From: Kitagawia praeruptora
Taxonomy: Eukaryota; Streptophyta; Magnoliopsida; Apiales; Apiaceae
Reading direction: 5' to 3'
Assembly: GCA_037693485.1 (NCBI GenBank)
Contig: CM075353.1
Span: 1,374,001 to 1,438,000 of the forward strand
DNA length: 64,000 nucleotides
Under the pieces are notes generated by a model. That model was not told the origin of the DNA and ran no database searches. It worked only from the letters and a program-made list of their open reading frames with translations. The position numbers and the translations under genes were made by a program. Below are positions 24,446-37,800 of this stretch, piece after piece; within the stretch, counting starts at the first letter, position 1, and each line of letters begins with the position of its first letter.

Positions 24446-25617
24446 TCTATTACTATATATAATAAGGCAACATAAGGGCAAAGTTTGCCATTTTAATGGC
24501 TGTGAAATGACTATTATGCCCTTTTATTTTGTATAATTACGTATGTACCACTATTTAGAAAGTTTTGCTAAAAAAATCTTATATTTTTGTCTTCATTGGG
24601 TATCGAACCAGCAACCTCATGATACATAGTTTGTTGTTATCACCACTTGATCTACTTAGATTTTAATCTTCCTTTTAAAAATCTTAATGCACAAACCATC
24701 ACCCATTTTATCATATATTTACTTTTCATGTAATAAATGCATTATATATGTGTTTTTTTTTGTCACACCATCATATGTGAGTTATTTATTAATATTTTTT
24801 AAATATGAGAAATGAAGTTTAGAAAGTTGAATTCAAAATTTTTGTTAGCACAAATTTTTAAAAAAAAATTAAAAAAAACAAAATAATATATAACAAATTT
24901 AGACTTGAAATATGTTAAATATTTAAATAAAATGTGCAATTGAGTTATGATTAATTGCGATATTAATATTATATAAGATAATAACGAATTTATGTCATTG
25001 TTGGATATCAAACCAGTAATCTCATGATATATAATCACATTTATAGATTGCGAGTATGAGTAAAAGTGACTATTTACGAGAGGTCGTGGGTATCCGCAAA
25101 AATTTGTGGTTGCGAGAAAAAGAAAATATTAACGTGAGGTCATAATATGTAATTATACAAAATATAATAATCAATCAATTGCAATATATACAATTAAATA
25201 GATGGGTTTGAAAAAAATATATTTAAGAATAAGAAATTAGATTGGAGTAATAAATTTGTGTAAAAAATTAAAAAATTTGTAAAATAGAACTTTTTACAAT
25301 AAATACATTAAATTATAACAAATATAATTTAGTCATAAATTAAAATTAAAATTAAAATATATAATAATCATATATATAAGTTCATAATATACATGTAATT
25401 TATTAATTATCTTTTAAATATGATATTTATTTTTATATACTCAATAAGGAATTTATATTGGTCAATAAATATTTTTATCAAAATGTATAAATGAGTTTAA
25501 AACTAAAATTTTTAAAAACAAATAATAAAATTAATAAAAATATATAATATAACTAATAAAAAATTTAATTTAACAATATATTAACAGGCCCGTGCCTTGC
25601 ACGGGCTTTTACGCTAG
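24446..25617 (+). mobile_element. Non-autonomous Helitron
   Basis: The 5' end TCTATTACTATATATAATAA is the classic plant Helitron start. The 3' end has an 8-bp stem (GCCCGTGC at 25588-25595 and GCACGGGC at 25599-25606, loop CTT), then TTTTACG and CTAG. It sits between A (24445) and T (25618), as rolling-circle insertion requires. It is 1172 bp, AT-rich, with no Rep/helicase ORF. An internal motif around ATATCAAACCAGTAATCTCA (about 25003) repeats one at about 24600, suggesting internal duplication. Confidence 0.88.
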
Positions 25618-26215
25618 TTAATAGTATAATACTCCTTCCATCTTGTTTTAGTTGTCCATCAATCAAAATCCACCTTTTATTCAATCGAATCAAAAAAATT
25701 GCTAACTTCTAAAATATAATTTTATTACCAAGATTGCCCTTAATAAGAATTTGTTACTTAAATTATTTTGTTTGTCATTAATTTAAATAGTAAGGGGTAT
25801 AAGAGAAATGTAATTAAACAATTTACCATAAATATGAAATGTGAACATTTTGTTTGGGACAAGTGATTATGGTAATAATGGACAACTAAGAGTCGACTAA
25901 AATATAATCGCCCCCCCCCCACCTTTCTCCATCCCTCCCTCCTCCCTCACCACCCACCTCCCCCTTCCTCTACCCTCTGCCGATTTCTCCCCTTCCCAAA
26001 TCAATCTATTCTCCAATCCTTCCCCAATCTTCTCCCATTTTTCCAGTTTTTTAAATAAAAATCGAACCAAATCCAAAAATCTAGAATTTATTTCTCAGAT
26101 CTATCTTGGTTTTGAGTCCGATTCCGAAAATAAAAAATACCTTGAGGTTCAAATTCTCCTTCTTAACAACTTACCAAAATTTGGTGTTATTCCGAGGACT
26201 TTGAATTTCGGTCTT

Positions 26216-26262
26216 CGTCTCGTCTTTTGACGTGTGTTTCGTCTCGCCTTTTGGCGTGTGTT
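26216..26262. repeat. ~25-bp tandem repeat upstream of the retroposed ORF
   Basis: Two near-copies of CGTCTCGTCTTTTGACGTGT lie immediately before the ORF start at 26269. The second copy differs by two transitions. Confidence 0.75.
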
Positions 26263-26268
26263 TGATTT

Positions 26269-26802
26269 ATGTTGATTTGGTTTTTGGTTGTATGGGTTTT
26301 ATTGTTGGTTATCTTGAAAATGATTTATGTGGTTTTGTGGGAGATCTATAATGCGTGCATTGGATTTGGGCTGGTGTCTGATATTGCAAGAGCTTACTTT
26401 TCACAACTAATATTTGTTCATCTTTTGAGATCTATCTCTTTCGGCATGTCTATAGCTGGCTTTCGGCATGTAGATAGCTGGGGTGTTTCGGATCATTGGA
26501 CTTTCGACATGTCTATAGCTGGTTTTCGGCATGTAGATAGCTGGGGTGTTTCTGAACATTGGACTACAGGTGATGTGTATGTGAGGGTCATTTGTGATAT
26601 TACTGGCTCCAGGATTGGTGCAGGCTTGATTGATCGGGAAACCACTCAAATTGTTTTTAATTCGAAGAATATTGTTATTCATGATGTAAAACAATCTGTA
26701 AACATAAGCGACTATTTGGTTAGCTCGTTTATTTGTTTATATTCAGATTGTAGTGTCAGTTCAGGGGTTTGTCCTTGCTGTGATTTGGTTGATGCAAGTT
26801 AA
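26269..26802 (+). CDS. Hypothetical 177-residue ORF with a duplicated 21-residue unit
   Basis: I do not recognise a family. The first 20-25 residues are strongly hydrophobic and could be a membrane segment or an artefact of untranslated sequence. Residues around 59-100 contain MSIAGFRHVDSWGVS twice, encoded by a tandem DNA duplication (about 26440-26566). The C-terminal half, with segments such as VICDITGSRIGAGLIDRE, is less repetitive. The ORF ends 18 bases before the TTGTTTGTC-poly(A) tail of the insert. It may be the decayed end of a LINE or retrocopy. Confidence 0.35.
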   Translation: MLIWFLVVWVLLLVILKMIYVVLWEIYNACIGFGLVSDIARAYFSQLIFVHLLRSISFGMSIAGFRHVDSWGVSDHWTFDMSIAGFRHVDSWGVSEHWTTGDVYVRVICDITGSRIGAGLIDRETTQIVFNSKNIVIHDVKQSVNISDYLVSSFICLYSDCSVSSGVCPCCDLVDAS

Positions 26803-26905
26803 TACACTTTCTTGTTTGTCAAAAAAAAAAACGGGAGGAAGGGAGTATTAATTATGATTCAAACGTATTAAACTCGTTTATTGGTTAGATCTTCAATAAT
26901 AATTA

Positions 26906-27632
26906 CTAACCTATAACCCGTGCGATGCACGGTTGCTTGTAAACTGTTTAATTATATTTCATTAAAATTTTAAGTTGTATATATGTTTTTATTATTAAAA
27001 TATTTTTTGAATTTTATAAATTTCATGAAAATAAATGTTATTCTAATTACGTAGTTTAATTATTACTAAAAAAGAGTACCAAACCAAATATACCCTATTT
27101 CGCTTATAATAGTATAGTATAGATATATAAAAATATTATATAAAAGTAGTTTTTTTTAACATTTTAAATATTTTTATCTTAATTTTGATTGTTTATAATT
27201 TTAATATTTGCTAATTAATTAGTAATAATATAAATTATAAAAGATAATAAAATATGATTATTGGTTTTTGATATAACTGATAGTCTTTTTTTTAATATAA
27301 AACAGACCATTATATCTTTCAAAACTCCAAAATTTCGAAACGATCTTTTCTAATAATTAATTATTTTTAAATTTTTTTTTTGACAAAATTAATTTTAATG
27401 CTGATTACAAAAATTGTGAACTGTAACAGACAAATTACTTGACGTCTTGACGACTTGTTTGCTGTAGAAAGGACTCTCGTGGGCTTTGCCGTGTGCGTGT
27501 GTGTTTTTTTTTTTTTGAATTTTATTAATAATAGAGATTTAACCAAATCAAAAGAGTGACAAAAAAAAGAGTACCAAAAAAAGAGTACCAAACCAAATAT
27601 ACCATATTTCGCTTATAATAGTATAGTATAGA
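26906..27632 (-). mobile_element. Helitron-like element (inverted) with a duplicated 5' end
   Basis: On the minus strand a TCTATACTATACTATTATAA start lies at 27632. The 3' side, near 26906-26933, carries a CCGTGC/GCACGG hairpin followed by TTATAGGTTAGT. The terminal four bases are TTAG, not the usual CTAG. The 5' end sequence and about 30 adjacent bases occur a second time at 27072-27124, so two elements may be nested or one end duplicated. Confidence 0.55.
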
Positions 27633-28744
27633 TGGGTCTGTTTGAGAATTTTGGAGGTTAACATACATTTTCCTACGTTCTAACATTTTCCTATGTCGCT
27701 AAGTGCATTTTCTTTTCTCTATTTATCCCAAATACAACCAGTTAATATGCCTACCCTATCGGACATCCATCTTCGACATACCTACTAGATAGCCGTTCCG
27801 TATTCTATCTGTAACAAGAGATTGAGCATTCGAGTCAGGTGCGTGGAGTCATGACAAACATTATAAATAGTATAAATAACTTGGCAAATAATTAAGAGAT
27901 GAACGGAGGAGGAGGGAATGATGTGCCCCTGCGGGGCCGGGAGGTGGGAAAGAAAAAAACGAGGGTATTCTAGTCTTATTTAATATAAATATATGTACAA
28001 TTACATGTATATAAGTTATATATGAGTTAAATTTAATCATGGGACATATTTATAATTATTCAATAAATAGGGACATATTTATAATTGACTTGTTAATTTG
28101 GGACATATCAAACTAATACCCTAATAAAAACGAAGATTACATAGATTTATTTATAAAATAAAGGCATGAAAACCAGCAACACCAAACTTCATACTCTTCT
28201 TCCATCTTAACATTGTGGGCAATGGCTGTTGTTGGTGGGTGATGAAGGTTCTCAGTCGTTCCAGAAACAAATTGGCAATGGGTTGTAGGTCAATATGCAA
28301 CTTGATTTGCTGATGCATCAACTAGAAAGATGACAATTTCATTCCAATTCTCAAGAAGAATGTTGTTGATCAAAGATACTAGAATTGCCATTGAAAAGCT
28401 AGAGTCAGATTGGAAGGTTAGTCTATAATCTCTTCTTGTGATCCACACTCAAGTCATTCATGTGGTCCCATAATTGACTAACTGAATTTGATGATTGCCC
28501 TTAACATTTTCTAGTGACAATATTTTGATCATGTGAACAATGTGTATGCTCACTTCACACCTCCATTCATTCAAAATTTTCTTATGAAAAGAAGTGTTTG
28601 GCCTTGTTGGAATCATTATAAGATCGATTTCATAGTAATTTGCAATTCACTTTGTAGTATGATTGTGTATATGTTTGTGAACAATTATGCTTCCTCGAGT
28701 ATGTTCTGATTTGGTACGTAGTAGAATTCAGCATAGGTACGACA
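27633..28744. other. Unassigned sequence
   Basis: No element ends or conserved coding sequence were recognised. An open stretch at about 28310-28418 on the plus strand, ending at a GTTAGT donor-like site, could be an exon remnant but matches nothing I know. Confidence 0.4.
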
Positions 28745-28749
28745 TATAT

Positions 28750-31700
28750 TGTAACACCCCCAGATCCAGGGTCAGGGATCTGGTCGTTACGGTCTCAATA
28801 TCCAACCATAAAATCAACATAATTTAAATTACAACCTTGTGACCCAAAACAACAACATAAAACACACCCGTTATAGTCCCAGAGATGAAATCAGAGTAAC
28901 CAACAATATTATTAATCATAAGTTTGAGTTCTTACAACCCAAGGAATTACAATTGTACAATTACCTACTCTTTGCCATCCATTAATAGATACCATAATAT
29001 AAATACATTTGAGGCTCAATTGCTAACAACTAGCCTACCAGTAGTTGCATCCTTAACAAGGGTAGCCAAGACCTTAGCGGTAAACCTCTGACGGTTGACA
29101 CCTGCTTACGCTGTGTGCGCCTTGCGCGGCCATCTGATCTAGCTGTTGTTGTGATATAAATAAATAAAGCAAGGGTGAGCAATAGCCCACCAGAAATATA
29201 ATTGAACAGTGATAATATATAACAGTCCAAAATATCTTTGAAATCATATGTCATGCATTAACGATGTAGTACCAATATAAGGTATGAGATGAAGTTACAA
29301 GGTAACTCAAAAATATATTTGTTTTGAATAAATATCTGCTATGCAAAAGATAAGCAAGATATTCTCAATTATCATAACAGAGGAACTTGCAGGAAAAATA
29401 TTGCAATTCCGGTTTCAACACTTTTTCACCTTGCCAACACCAACAGTGTTGCAGAAATTTCTCACTTTTAGAAGATGAACTAATACGGGAGCATTGCCGC
29501 GCCAGATGCCCTGACGTTTACGATGATCAGTCGTATGTCATGCATCTCATCAGTCGTTCTCTACATGTAGAAGGTAGCTCCGACGGAATTACTTATCTAC
29601 CGCCCTCTGGAACTCCTCAGCCAACGGTTGGGCTATTGCTGGACCGGCGCCACTCGGCCACTTACGCGTCTCCTAGTTCGAATATCATCCATGACTCTGA
29701 AACGTAAAGTTCGTTCCCCTTTTTCCCCAAGTGTAACACTTGTTGATAGGACTCCACAAAGTAGTCGTATCTAATTGGAAAGGAAAATTCACCAATATTT
29801 CCCAAGCTGATGCTTGTTAATGGATATAAACTTGTTACATCAATCATACCCCTCGAGCATTGAGGAGGTAACCAAAAGACTCATATCGATGCTTGAAAGA
29901 ATCAAGATGTGAGTGACAAGATAGTTTTAGCAAGTATAGGACCGGGCAGTCCAGTAAATAACATCTCCAAGTGAGGTCCCCTTATAAAATTTTTGGAAGT
30001 TGAGCGAGTATTTAAATCTTCTTATAAGATAGATTTAAACGAAAATAAAGTTTTGGGAACCTCCCGTTGATAAAATAGTCATAAAAGACTTCGAAATATT
30101 TTACATAATATCTGAAGGTGAAGGATAACCTTTGAATAATATAAATCATTACAAAAAGAATTCAAAAGAATTTTATTAAATATTCCAAGAATATTTATTA
30201 AGTCAATAATAATTACGGAATATTATTAAATCATAATATTGCTCGTAAGTAATCCTCGAATGAATATATAGAATTATTTATTAAATAAATCTCTTCTTAA
30301 ATGAATATTTAAAATAATATTCATTGAATAAATAAACTTAAATAAATATTTAAAATAATATTTACTGAATAAATCAAACCTTAAATGAACATTTGAAAAT
30401 AATATTCATTTAACAATTAACAATCCAAATGAATATCCAAATAATATTCATTAAATAAATAATATTCTAAATGAATATCCCAAAATAATATTCATTTAAC
30501 AAATAATATTCTAAATGAATATCCGAATAATATTCATTTAGTAATCAAAACTTTAAAGGAATATTCGAAGTAATATTCCTTGAGTAAATAGAACTTCCAA
30601 TGAATATTTTAAAATAATATTCGTTAAGTAAATCAAACCTTAAATGAATATTCGAAAGTAATATTCATTAAATAAATAAAGATCAAATGAATATTCCAAA
30701 TAATAATAAGTAAGCCAAATGAATATTTGGGAATGATATTCGTCAACCAAATAACTCTAATGAATATTCAAAATAATATTCATTAACTAAATAACTCCAA
30801 TGAATGATCAAAATAATACTCATTAAATAAATGACATTCTAAATGAATATTAAAATAATATTCATTAAATATTCCTTCACTGAGGTAATACTCAAATAAC
30901 GTTCCTCGAAAGATTCGTAATCGAATAAAAAAATCCTCAAAGTAATAAATTTGTCGCTGGGATCCCTCCGGGTTTCCACGACTATTTATATATTACAAAA
31001 TATTGACTCCCGGTCTATATTTGAAGTATGAATATCATACGCCCTTCGCTAAGGGTCTTAACCAAACAATCCGGCTTATAACTGATATTTCATATATAGT
31101 CTATAAGCCGATATCAATTCAGGGAACAAGTAATTCAATATTAACTTGAAAGTAGGCATGCATGCTATGGCATATGTATAAAACAATCATCATATATATT
31201 ATCACAACAACAGTTCCAAGTATTGGAAACTTGCCTGGGAATCGAGTGCGGGTAGGGGTAATGTGTCCCGGGTCAGCTCGACAATCTATAAACAATCAGA
31301 ATATTTAAGATTAACCACTTAACGCTTATTAAAAGGCTAAGTATAAACTCCACTTAAATCGAAATATGTTTTCGAGTTATCTCGTTACGTCTCTTTTAGT
31401 GTAACTCTTTTTATCACCGATACGATCCGACATTCGTTCATTATCAAGACATGTCATCATGCTTCTACTTGGTATATACTTAAGTCGTACAAGTTCTAAG
31501 GTCGGTCGTTTACGAATCAAGATTATATCTCGAGTTTTATCGCCCGTTTTCTAAGTTATAACCAAAGTCATACCTTTAAGGGGTTCGTTCGCGTTTAACC
31601 TCGATTCAAACATTTTTATAAAATCGGAAAACGATCCATTCGACATGTGGTTTTCTCCCACACCTTCCTTTTTACCTCTAATATTTAATTAATAAGATTC

Positions 31701-33677
31701 GCCACTGATTAAACGACATTTAAGGGAATCAATTTCAATTACGAACTTTCGTTTACGATTTCGAACCACTTTTACGAATTTAATCATAACTCCTAAACCG
31801 TAAGTCCATTTCATGCGATCTTTATATCAAAACGAAGCTTGTAACATGATCTAGCTAATCATGGCATAAGTCGAAGCTATGCAGTGAGTTTTATGTACTG
31901 TCAAATTCGGATTTCAAGATTAAACGAAAATCGGGCATTACGACGGCTATAAATCGAACGTTCTACTAATCGCAACACTAAAACCAAGCCACACCAAGCA
32001 TACCATACATCTCATAATCATATTATCCATCTTACAAGTCCAACATCCACTGACCTTAACAACATACCCATCAAATTACATAGATCAACTCAAATCACTA
32101 ACTAATCATGCTTATAGTCATGCTAACACCCTAACTACACTAAATCATCAAGAACATGCATAGTCTCAAAGTAAGATCTAGGGTTTCAAGATCATTATAC
32201 CTTCTTGAGGGTGTGATATGGCCTTACAAAGCTTGGTATGGTCCTTGTCTAGCTTTAACAACCCTAAAATCAACCAAAGAAACATGAAAATCAAAGTTAG
32301 TTCTTGAAGAACACTATTCACCCTCCTCTTTAATGATTTTTTTGAAAATGGAAAAAGAAGAGATTGAAGCTAGGATTTTTAGGAGATCATTTATATGAAA
32401 TGTAAGTCTCACCGTAAAAGTTTCAAGATCAAACAATGGTGGGAAGTGAGTTTTTGATTCTTGAATTTCAAGAAAGCCGAATGGAAGTTTTGTGGAGAGT
32501 TTGGTGTTCTTCACTTGGGGAGGATATTTGACTAGGCTACACTCATTAGAATGCCATGAAATTTTGAACGAATATTGCCCATGGAGTGGAGAGGTTGTGG
32601 TTAAAATTGGGTGATTTTATCATGGATATAAATGGAGATATGAATTTTTCTTTGGCTTTGGTGTCTGCTGGGCAGTTTGGTGTTTTCTTGGTTGTTCTTG
32701 CTTTTCTCTCTTTCTTTCTTGTTTGACTAGTTGTTGGAAAGTGTTTGTATGATATTTGGTGTTGTATAGCAGCTATGTCACTCTCTAATCCATGTGTTAA
32801 TCACTTGTGGTTTGTAGGAAATAAGATGACAAAGAGCCTTGTTGTCACATCCTTGAACATACACCTCATTCTTGCTTTTTCTTTTCTTTTCTCATTTTCT
32901 TTTCCACCAATTCCATGCAATATTAAACCAGATGATCTTGTAGGGTTTCTCATCTCGTTATGTATTTAACTCATAATTCCTTTCACGTTCGCTTGATCGC
33001 TTAATCTCGTTACAAAGTTCTAACGATTTCTAGAACGCTTATTATTCTAACTCGAATATTTTCATCCTAAATCCTCAAATCATAATTTAAATAAAATCCT
33101 TGAATCCTTGGCATTTTAATTCTCTTGTCTTGATTGCATTGATATACTCTTCCCTGCTCGGTCAAATTTTCCATAAAAATAAAGTTCGGATTTTCTGAAA
33201 TCTTATCGCAATTACATACACTTATTTTCCTCCTGGATCACTAATACGAACTCAGAAATCCGTTCCGAATACCGGGTATAACATTATTATAATAATATTC
33301 CAAATTCCACCAAATTCACTATTCATCACTTATTTTTATTTAATTCCTATAATTAGGAAAATGAACCTGGTTCACCCTCGAGTGTTCCTTAACCTTTTTA
33401 CGGAACCGCTGGGCTTATAATAGATATTGATTTGGATGACATGAGGGTATCTATTTCTCTCTAGGGAATCTTATCTTAACTTTCTAGGAGATAGATTATT
33501 CTAATCTAAGTTATCACCCAATAGCATCCTTCAGGCCATATAACCTTGGAATATATATATATCCTTTCATTATTCATTCTTTAAAGCCAGTATTACAATG
33601 TAGTTGTAACCACTGTTCACTCTTACATCAATGCATAATAAAAGTTTTAATTCTACCCAAAAATCTGGGTTCTTACA
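28750..33677 (-). mobile_element. Solo LTR 1 of the chromovirus family, inverted
   Basis: It begins TGTAACACCCCCAGATCC and ends ATCTGGGTTCTTACA, the reverse complement of the LTR at 39581-48685. It is flanked by perfect 5-bp duplicates TATAT (28745-28749 and 33678-33682), with no internal domain. It is therefore a solo LTR left by recombination between the two LTRs of a full element. Its length is 4928 bp. Short ORFs inside (for example 29387-29707) recur in the other LTR copies and have no protein similarity I recognise. Confidence 0.95.
30300..30880. repeat. Degenerate palindromic GAATATT/AATATTC array in solo LTR 1
   Basis: Units of roughly 40-45 bp alternate AATGAATATT and AATATTCATT, so each is a small palindrome. 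The array here is about 580 bp, the longest in the window, and explains part of the length difference between this LTR and solo LTR 2 (array about 45590-45970). Confidence 0.85.
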
Positions 33678-33682
33678 TATAT

Positions 33683-34135
33683 CTTCCACTTGTAATTATT
33701 TTCTTTGCAAAAAAGTTTCACCCTAAGAACAAAATTTCTAACCTGCTTAATATTCCTCCTTTCTTTTATAAAATGATTTTTCTCAGCTTTCATAAATGCT
33801 TGAGCACTTGTGAAAACTATACTAAATTTGAATTTAGGATCATTGATATCAATATGATTATTGAATATGAAATAATGTACTCTCCATCATCATCATCAGT
33901 GTTGTTAGCAACCCGCATTGGTTTGTCACTATCATCACAATCACTCACTTCAGATAGAATTTGATTATCACCCTCTTTAAGATCTTTAAAATTACTTGTT
34001 TCTTCGATAAATTTAGTATCATTCACAATATTTTCACTACAATCCTCACCCTCCAGTTGCTTCGATCGAGTCTACTTCTTTCACCAACAACATCTTCATA
34101 ATGCTATCATCATGACAACTATCCTTATAATAATT
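33683..34135. other. Spacer between solo LTR 1 and the Copia LTR
   Basis: A short minus-strand reading frame (34026-33817) is rich in aspartate, but no family is recognised. It may be the remnant of the locus into which both elements inserted. Confidence 0.4.
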
Positions 34136-34657
34136 TGTTAGGCCAAATACACAATGATAATCAAGAGTGTATGAAAGAATAACAGGTAACACGTGTATAA
34201 ACAATTAAAACTGTTTGTATTCGAACTCATCTCTCAGTGATGTAAATTATCACAGAGAGCTGCTTAGGTGACAATGAATGATAACTTCGTTGTTCGATAC
34301 CCTTTTATGGTTAACCTAACTGTATTTATAAGATATACAGCTGCTATACAATCGTTAATTGATTCTCCTATAAATTAGCTATACAATTGATATCAATTAC
34401 GATTGCTACACGTTTTCTTAGTCAACACAATCTCTTTGACAGCTATCCAATCATCAAAGATATTGCTTCCATAATTATCTTCAATTAATTTTCAAACACT
34501 GTTGACAAGTAAACGCTTCCCCCAGACAGAGTTTAACAATCTCTGTTGCGCTTTCATCCGTCAGTGTTTAACCAAACTCTGACCTCTTTCAGCTAAACTC
34601 TAATTATACACTATTACACTTAAACACTGAAATCATTAACATCAAATATATTTAACA
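34136..34657 (-). mobile_element. 3' LTR of a SIRE/Maximus-like Copia element
   Basis: This 522-bp segment is bounded by TGTTA at the left and TAACA at the right. On the minus strand it directly follows a GTTGGGGGAGAT polypurine tract, a hallmark of plant Copia elements. A TATA-like stretch lies near 34324-34335. The 5' LTR is not in the window. Confidence 0.78.
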
Positions 34658-34669
34658 ATCTCCCCCAAC
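34658..34669 (-). other. Polypurine tract of the Copia element
   Basis: GTTGGGGGAGAT on the minus strand lies immediately upstream of the LTR start TGTTAAATAT. It sets the element's orientation and shows that the ORF to its right lies just upstream of the 3' LTR. Confidence 0.82.
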
Positions 34670-34817
34670 TTGTTCATTACCAATAATGTACAAGTTAATA
34701 GCAATAATTGATGATGTCAAAACAAAACAAATAAATACAGTGTTTAACAAGTAATCAGAGTTTACATTTCTACTTAACAAAAATTACAGAAAATAAGAAA
34801 AACTTACAGACCATTAT

Positions 34818-37800
34818 CTATCTAATTTCTTGAACATCTGGTGTTGTTCTCAGATAGTCTATAAGCAATCTCCTCTCTACATTTTCAAGTTCCCTTTTCA
34901 TAATCTCTTTAATCTCTCTCAATTAAGGATCACTCTCATCAGTATGATAGATAGCAGATCTCAGATCATAAATTTTGTTTCTCCTCATATCATTACCCAG
35001 TCTGATGAACTCTGCCTTTTCTGATTCTGAATTAAAATCCAACACAATAATCTCCAGATTTGTCCTCAACTTTGCACCGTTCTTCTGCATTTCAACAAGA
35101 TTTCCATGATAATCTCTGTACTTCGGAACATACACACCTTTGTACTTTAAACCTCTAGTTGCCAAATTATGAAGCATTTTATTCCTTAACACATTGGTAG
35201 CTCGTTGAGTCCTTTGATTTCTTACTCTGAAAAGATACAGAACATACTCCAGCTCCTCATAAAACTTCAGATCTAAGTCAAATTCTCCAATTTTGTATAC
35301 AGTTCCATCAACAATGAAGTACGAGAGAAAATCTCGTTCCAAACTCTTTTGATGAACTAACTGAACTGACTCCAGTTTGTCCAAATTTTCTTGAGTAACA
35401 CCTATACCTGGAACAGCCAATGATGAAGGATGTTGTGGAATATTATTTATCCACTTTTCTCTGTGAGACCCCAAGCCAGATTTATCATATCCTTCCTTGC
35501 CTGTCAAACTTCTGTTTTGCAGAGATGTAATACTCCTTGGCATCAGAGTTGAATCATCAAGTACTGGTTTTCTAAAAATCATTTGCATTTGATTTGACAA
35601 TGGTTTCTGTGCAACTTATGTATCAACAGAGGTTGTACTTTTCTTTTTTACACTCTTGTCTTCTTCAACTACCATTCCTTTCATCTTCATTTTAGCTTCC
35701 TCTTCTGTTGGTCTTCTTCTTGAATAAGATAAGCTCTGACTAGCACCAACATTCTCTTTGATAGAGATGCCTTTAAGAACAGGCTTAGAAACTTCCACTA
35801 TTTTCTTCACTTTGCCAGATTTCAAAGCCTTCTGATATTCTTTTTGTAAATTCTTCTCTTCAGCTTGAATATCTGAAATTGTAACTCCTTCCTCATTTTC
35901 TTCAAGAAACACTTTCATAGCTAATTCCTCATCATTCTGTAAATTTTCAGAAAATTGTAAATTCTTGATCTTCGAAGTACTCTGACCATCAGTGTTTGTT
36001 CCACCAGACTTTGCAATTGCCTATTTCCCAGAATGAGCAATTGACTTTCCAGATCTCAATCTCCTGCCTTGATCATCAGCTCCTCCATCTTCAGCATCAT
36101 CCTTTTTAGACTGAGTTTGAGATTGCTTGCAACTGGATTTAGCAACTCTCTCCCCCTTTTTGACATCATCAGGAATCAGAATGGAGGTGATCAATTCCAG
36201 TGAAGAAGAAATGGAATCAATTTTAGTAGATAAGACAGCCTGATTTTCCTCTACAGTGTTTAGCCTTTTCATCACAGTCTCTTGATCTCTTGAATAAGTC
36301 TGAAACCGTAGAGCAGTGTCTCGTTGTAGCTGCATCTCCTTTCGAACCACTTCATCACGAAGACCAGTGATTGTTTTTTGAGCATCATCAAACCTGGTAT
36401 GAAGAGTTTTGACTTGGACAACTGTAGTTTGCAGACTGGCTAGAATCTCAGGATTGGAAATAGTTTGAGCATGTCTTTTAGTAAAAGTGGCTGCTCTTTC
36501 CACTGGAAAAATACAATCAGATTTGTACCATTTTTCTGAAAACTTAATAAAGTGCTCCTCTTCAACTACTCTTGGATGGGATGGTCCAGAAAAATCAGTG
36601 ACTTTAGCGGTAGACTGTACTGGAGGTCTCTGAGAAGAGTGAGACTCAGTAGACTCAGTATTATCCTCATCCTCAAGATCAGCATCAACATGAACACTTT
36701 CTTCAATATCAGTATCTTTTTCAGCAGCATCATGTGCACTTTCTTTAATGTCATCATTTACACCTTGAGCATGTGCAACTCCAACTTGCTCAGTGATAGA
36801 CTCTATATTATTCTCAGCAAAAACTTCTTCAACATTCTCTGCAATCTCTTCCTCAACTGCAGCAGACTTTGCTATCTCAATATTCTCTACAATCACATGC
36901 TCAGAGATTATATCCTTAGCCTGATCAACTTCTTCACCTTCTTCAATAATATGGTGAGCATCAGAGATTAGCTCAGTGTGAGTTGCAACTTTCTCATCAA
37001 GAACCAAATTGGGTTGATCAGCTACACCTGTGGTTTCAGAATTGATAATTGGTGAAGATAGAGGAACTTCAAAATCATCAGAGATTGGCATGAATGTTTC
37101 AACAAACTCATCCATTTTAGCAAAACCACCCCTGATTTCTATAGGAATCTGTGCATCCTCAGTGACTTTGATAGATTATTGTGCAATAGGTATCTCAACA
37201 GCAGGTATTTCCTAAGAAACTACCTCTGGAGCTTCAAAATTCATCTCTTCATCAGAGTCAGAGATTACCAATTTTCTTCTCTTATAGGTCTGCACCTCAA
37301 CAGCTACCTCTTCTCCATCAGAGGTTGACTCTTCCTCTACATCAATAATTGATGGTGATGGAGACCTATTTGCTCTCTCCTTTTTCTCTTTTCTGGCTCT
37401 CTTAGCCCTTGCAAAACTATGCCTGGAATTATGAGCAGTATGCTTGGTTCTTCCCTCAAGTTTGGGTTTGGATGGTTGTTGGTCAGGTTGAGGTTGAGTG
37501 GTAGGCTGAGGTTGTGGTTGAGGTTCAGTGTTTAGTGTAGTATTAGGTTGAGTGGATGAAGGTTTAGGTTGTGTTGTAGTTGAAGTTTGAGCAGTGTTTG
37601 TAGGTATGGATGACTGTGGTACAGGTTGTTGTGGTTCTTGTGGTTGGAGAAGATGGTTTTGAAGTGCCAGGGGTAAGAACAAATTAGGTAAATGATCCTT
37701 TTGTGCATCCTTACTAGTCATGTCAGAGAAAATTCTTTTGGTGACTCGAAAAGGTTGAATTATATCTTCAACAATAATAGGAACAGTAGGAACACAAGCA

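Larger units (their letters stand above)
25905..26832 (+). mobile_element. Poly(A)-ended insert within the MITE (retroposed transcript or LINE fragment)
   Basis: The insert opens with a C-run and a C/T-rich leader (about 25912-26040), then carries an ORF, then ends with TTGTTTGTC and twelve A residues at 26821-26832. A pyrimidine-rich leader, ORF and A-tail suggest reverse transcription of an RNA. I could not find a clear target duplication, so the exact left edge is uncertain. Confidence 0.5.
25632..26845. mobile_element. Stowaway-like MITE split by a retroposed insert
   Basis: The left end CTCCTTCCATCTTGTTTTAG and the right end ACGGGAGGAAGGGAG form an imperfect inverted repeat. Both ends are bordered by TA (25630-25631 and 26846-26847). 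Inverted internal sequence, TTAGTTGTCCAT near 25649 and ATGGACAACTAA near 25883, shows that most of the MITE lies left of about 25905. The remaining right tip is separated by about 0.9 kb of unrelated DNA ending in poly(A). Confidence 0.65.

Noticed and set aside
29387..29707. Cysteine-containing ORF in solo LTR 1, repeated at 44637-45002
   Set aside because: It is shared only because both are copies of one LTR; no domain, and it is disrupted in solo LTR 3.
36552..36971. Plus-strand 139-codon ORF
   Set aside because: It is antisense to the acidic region of the env-like ORF and has no features of its own.
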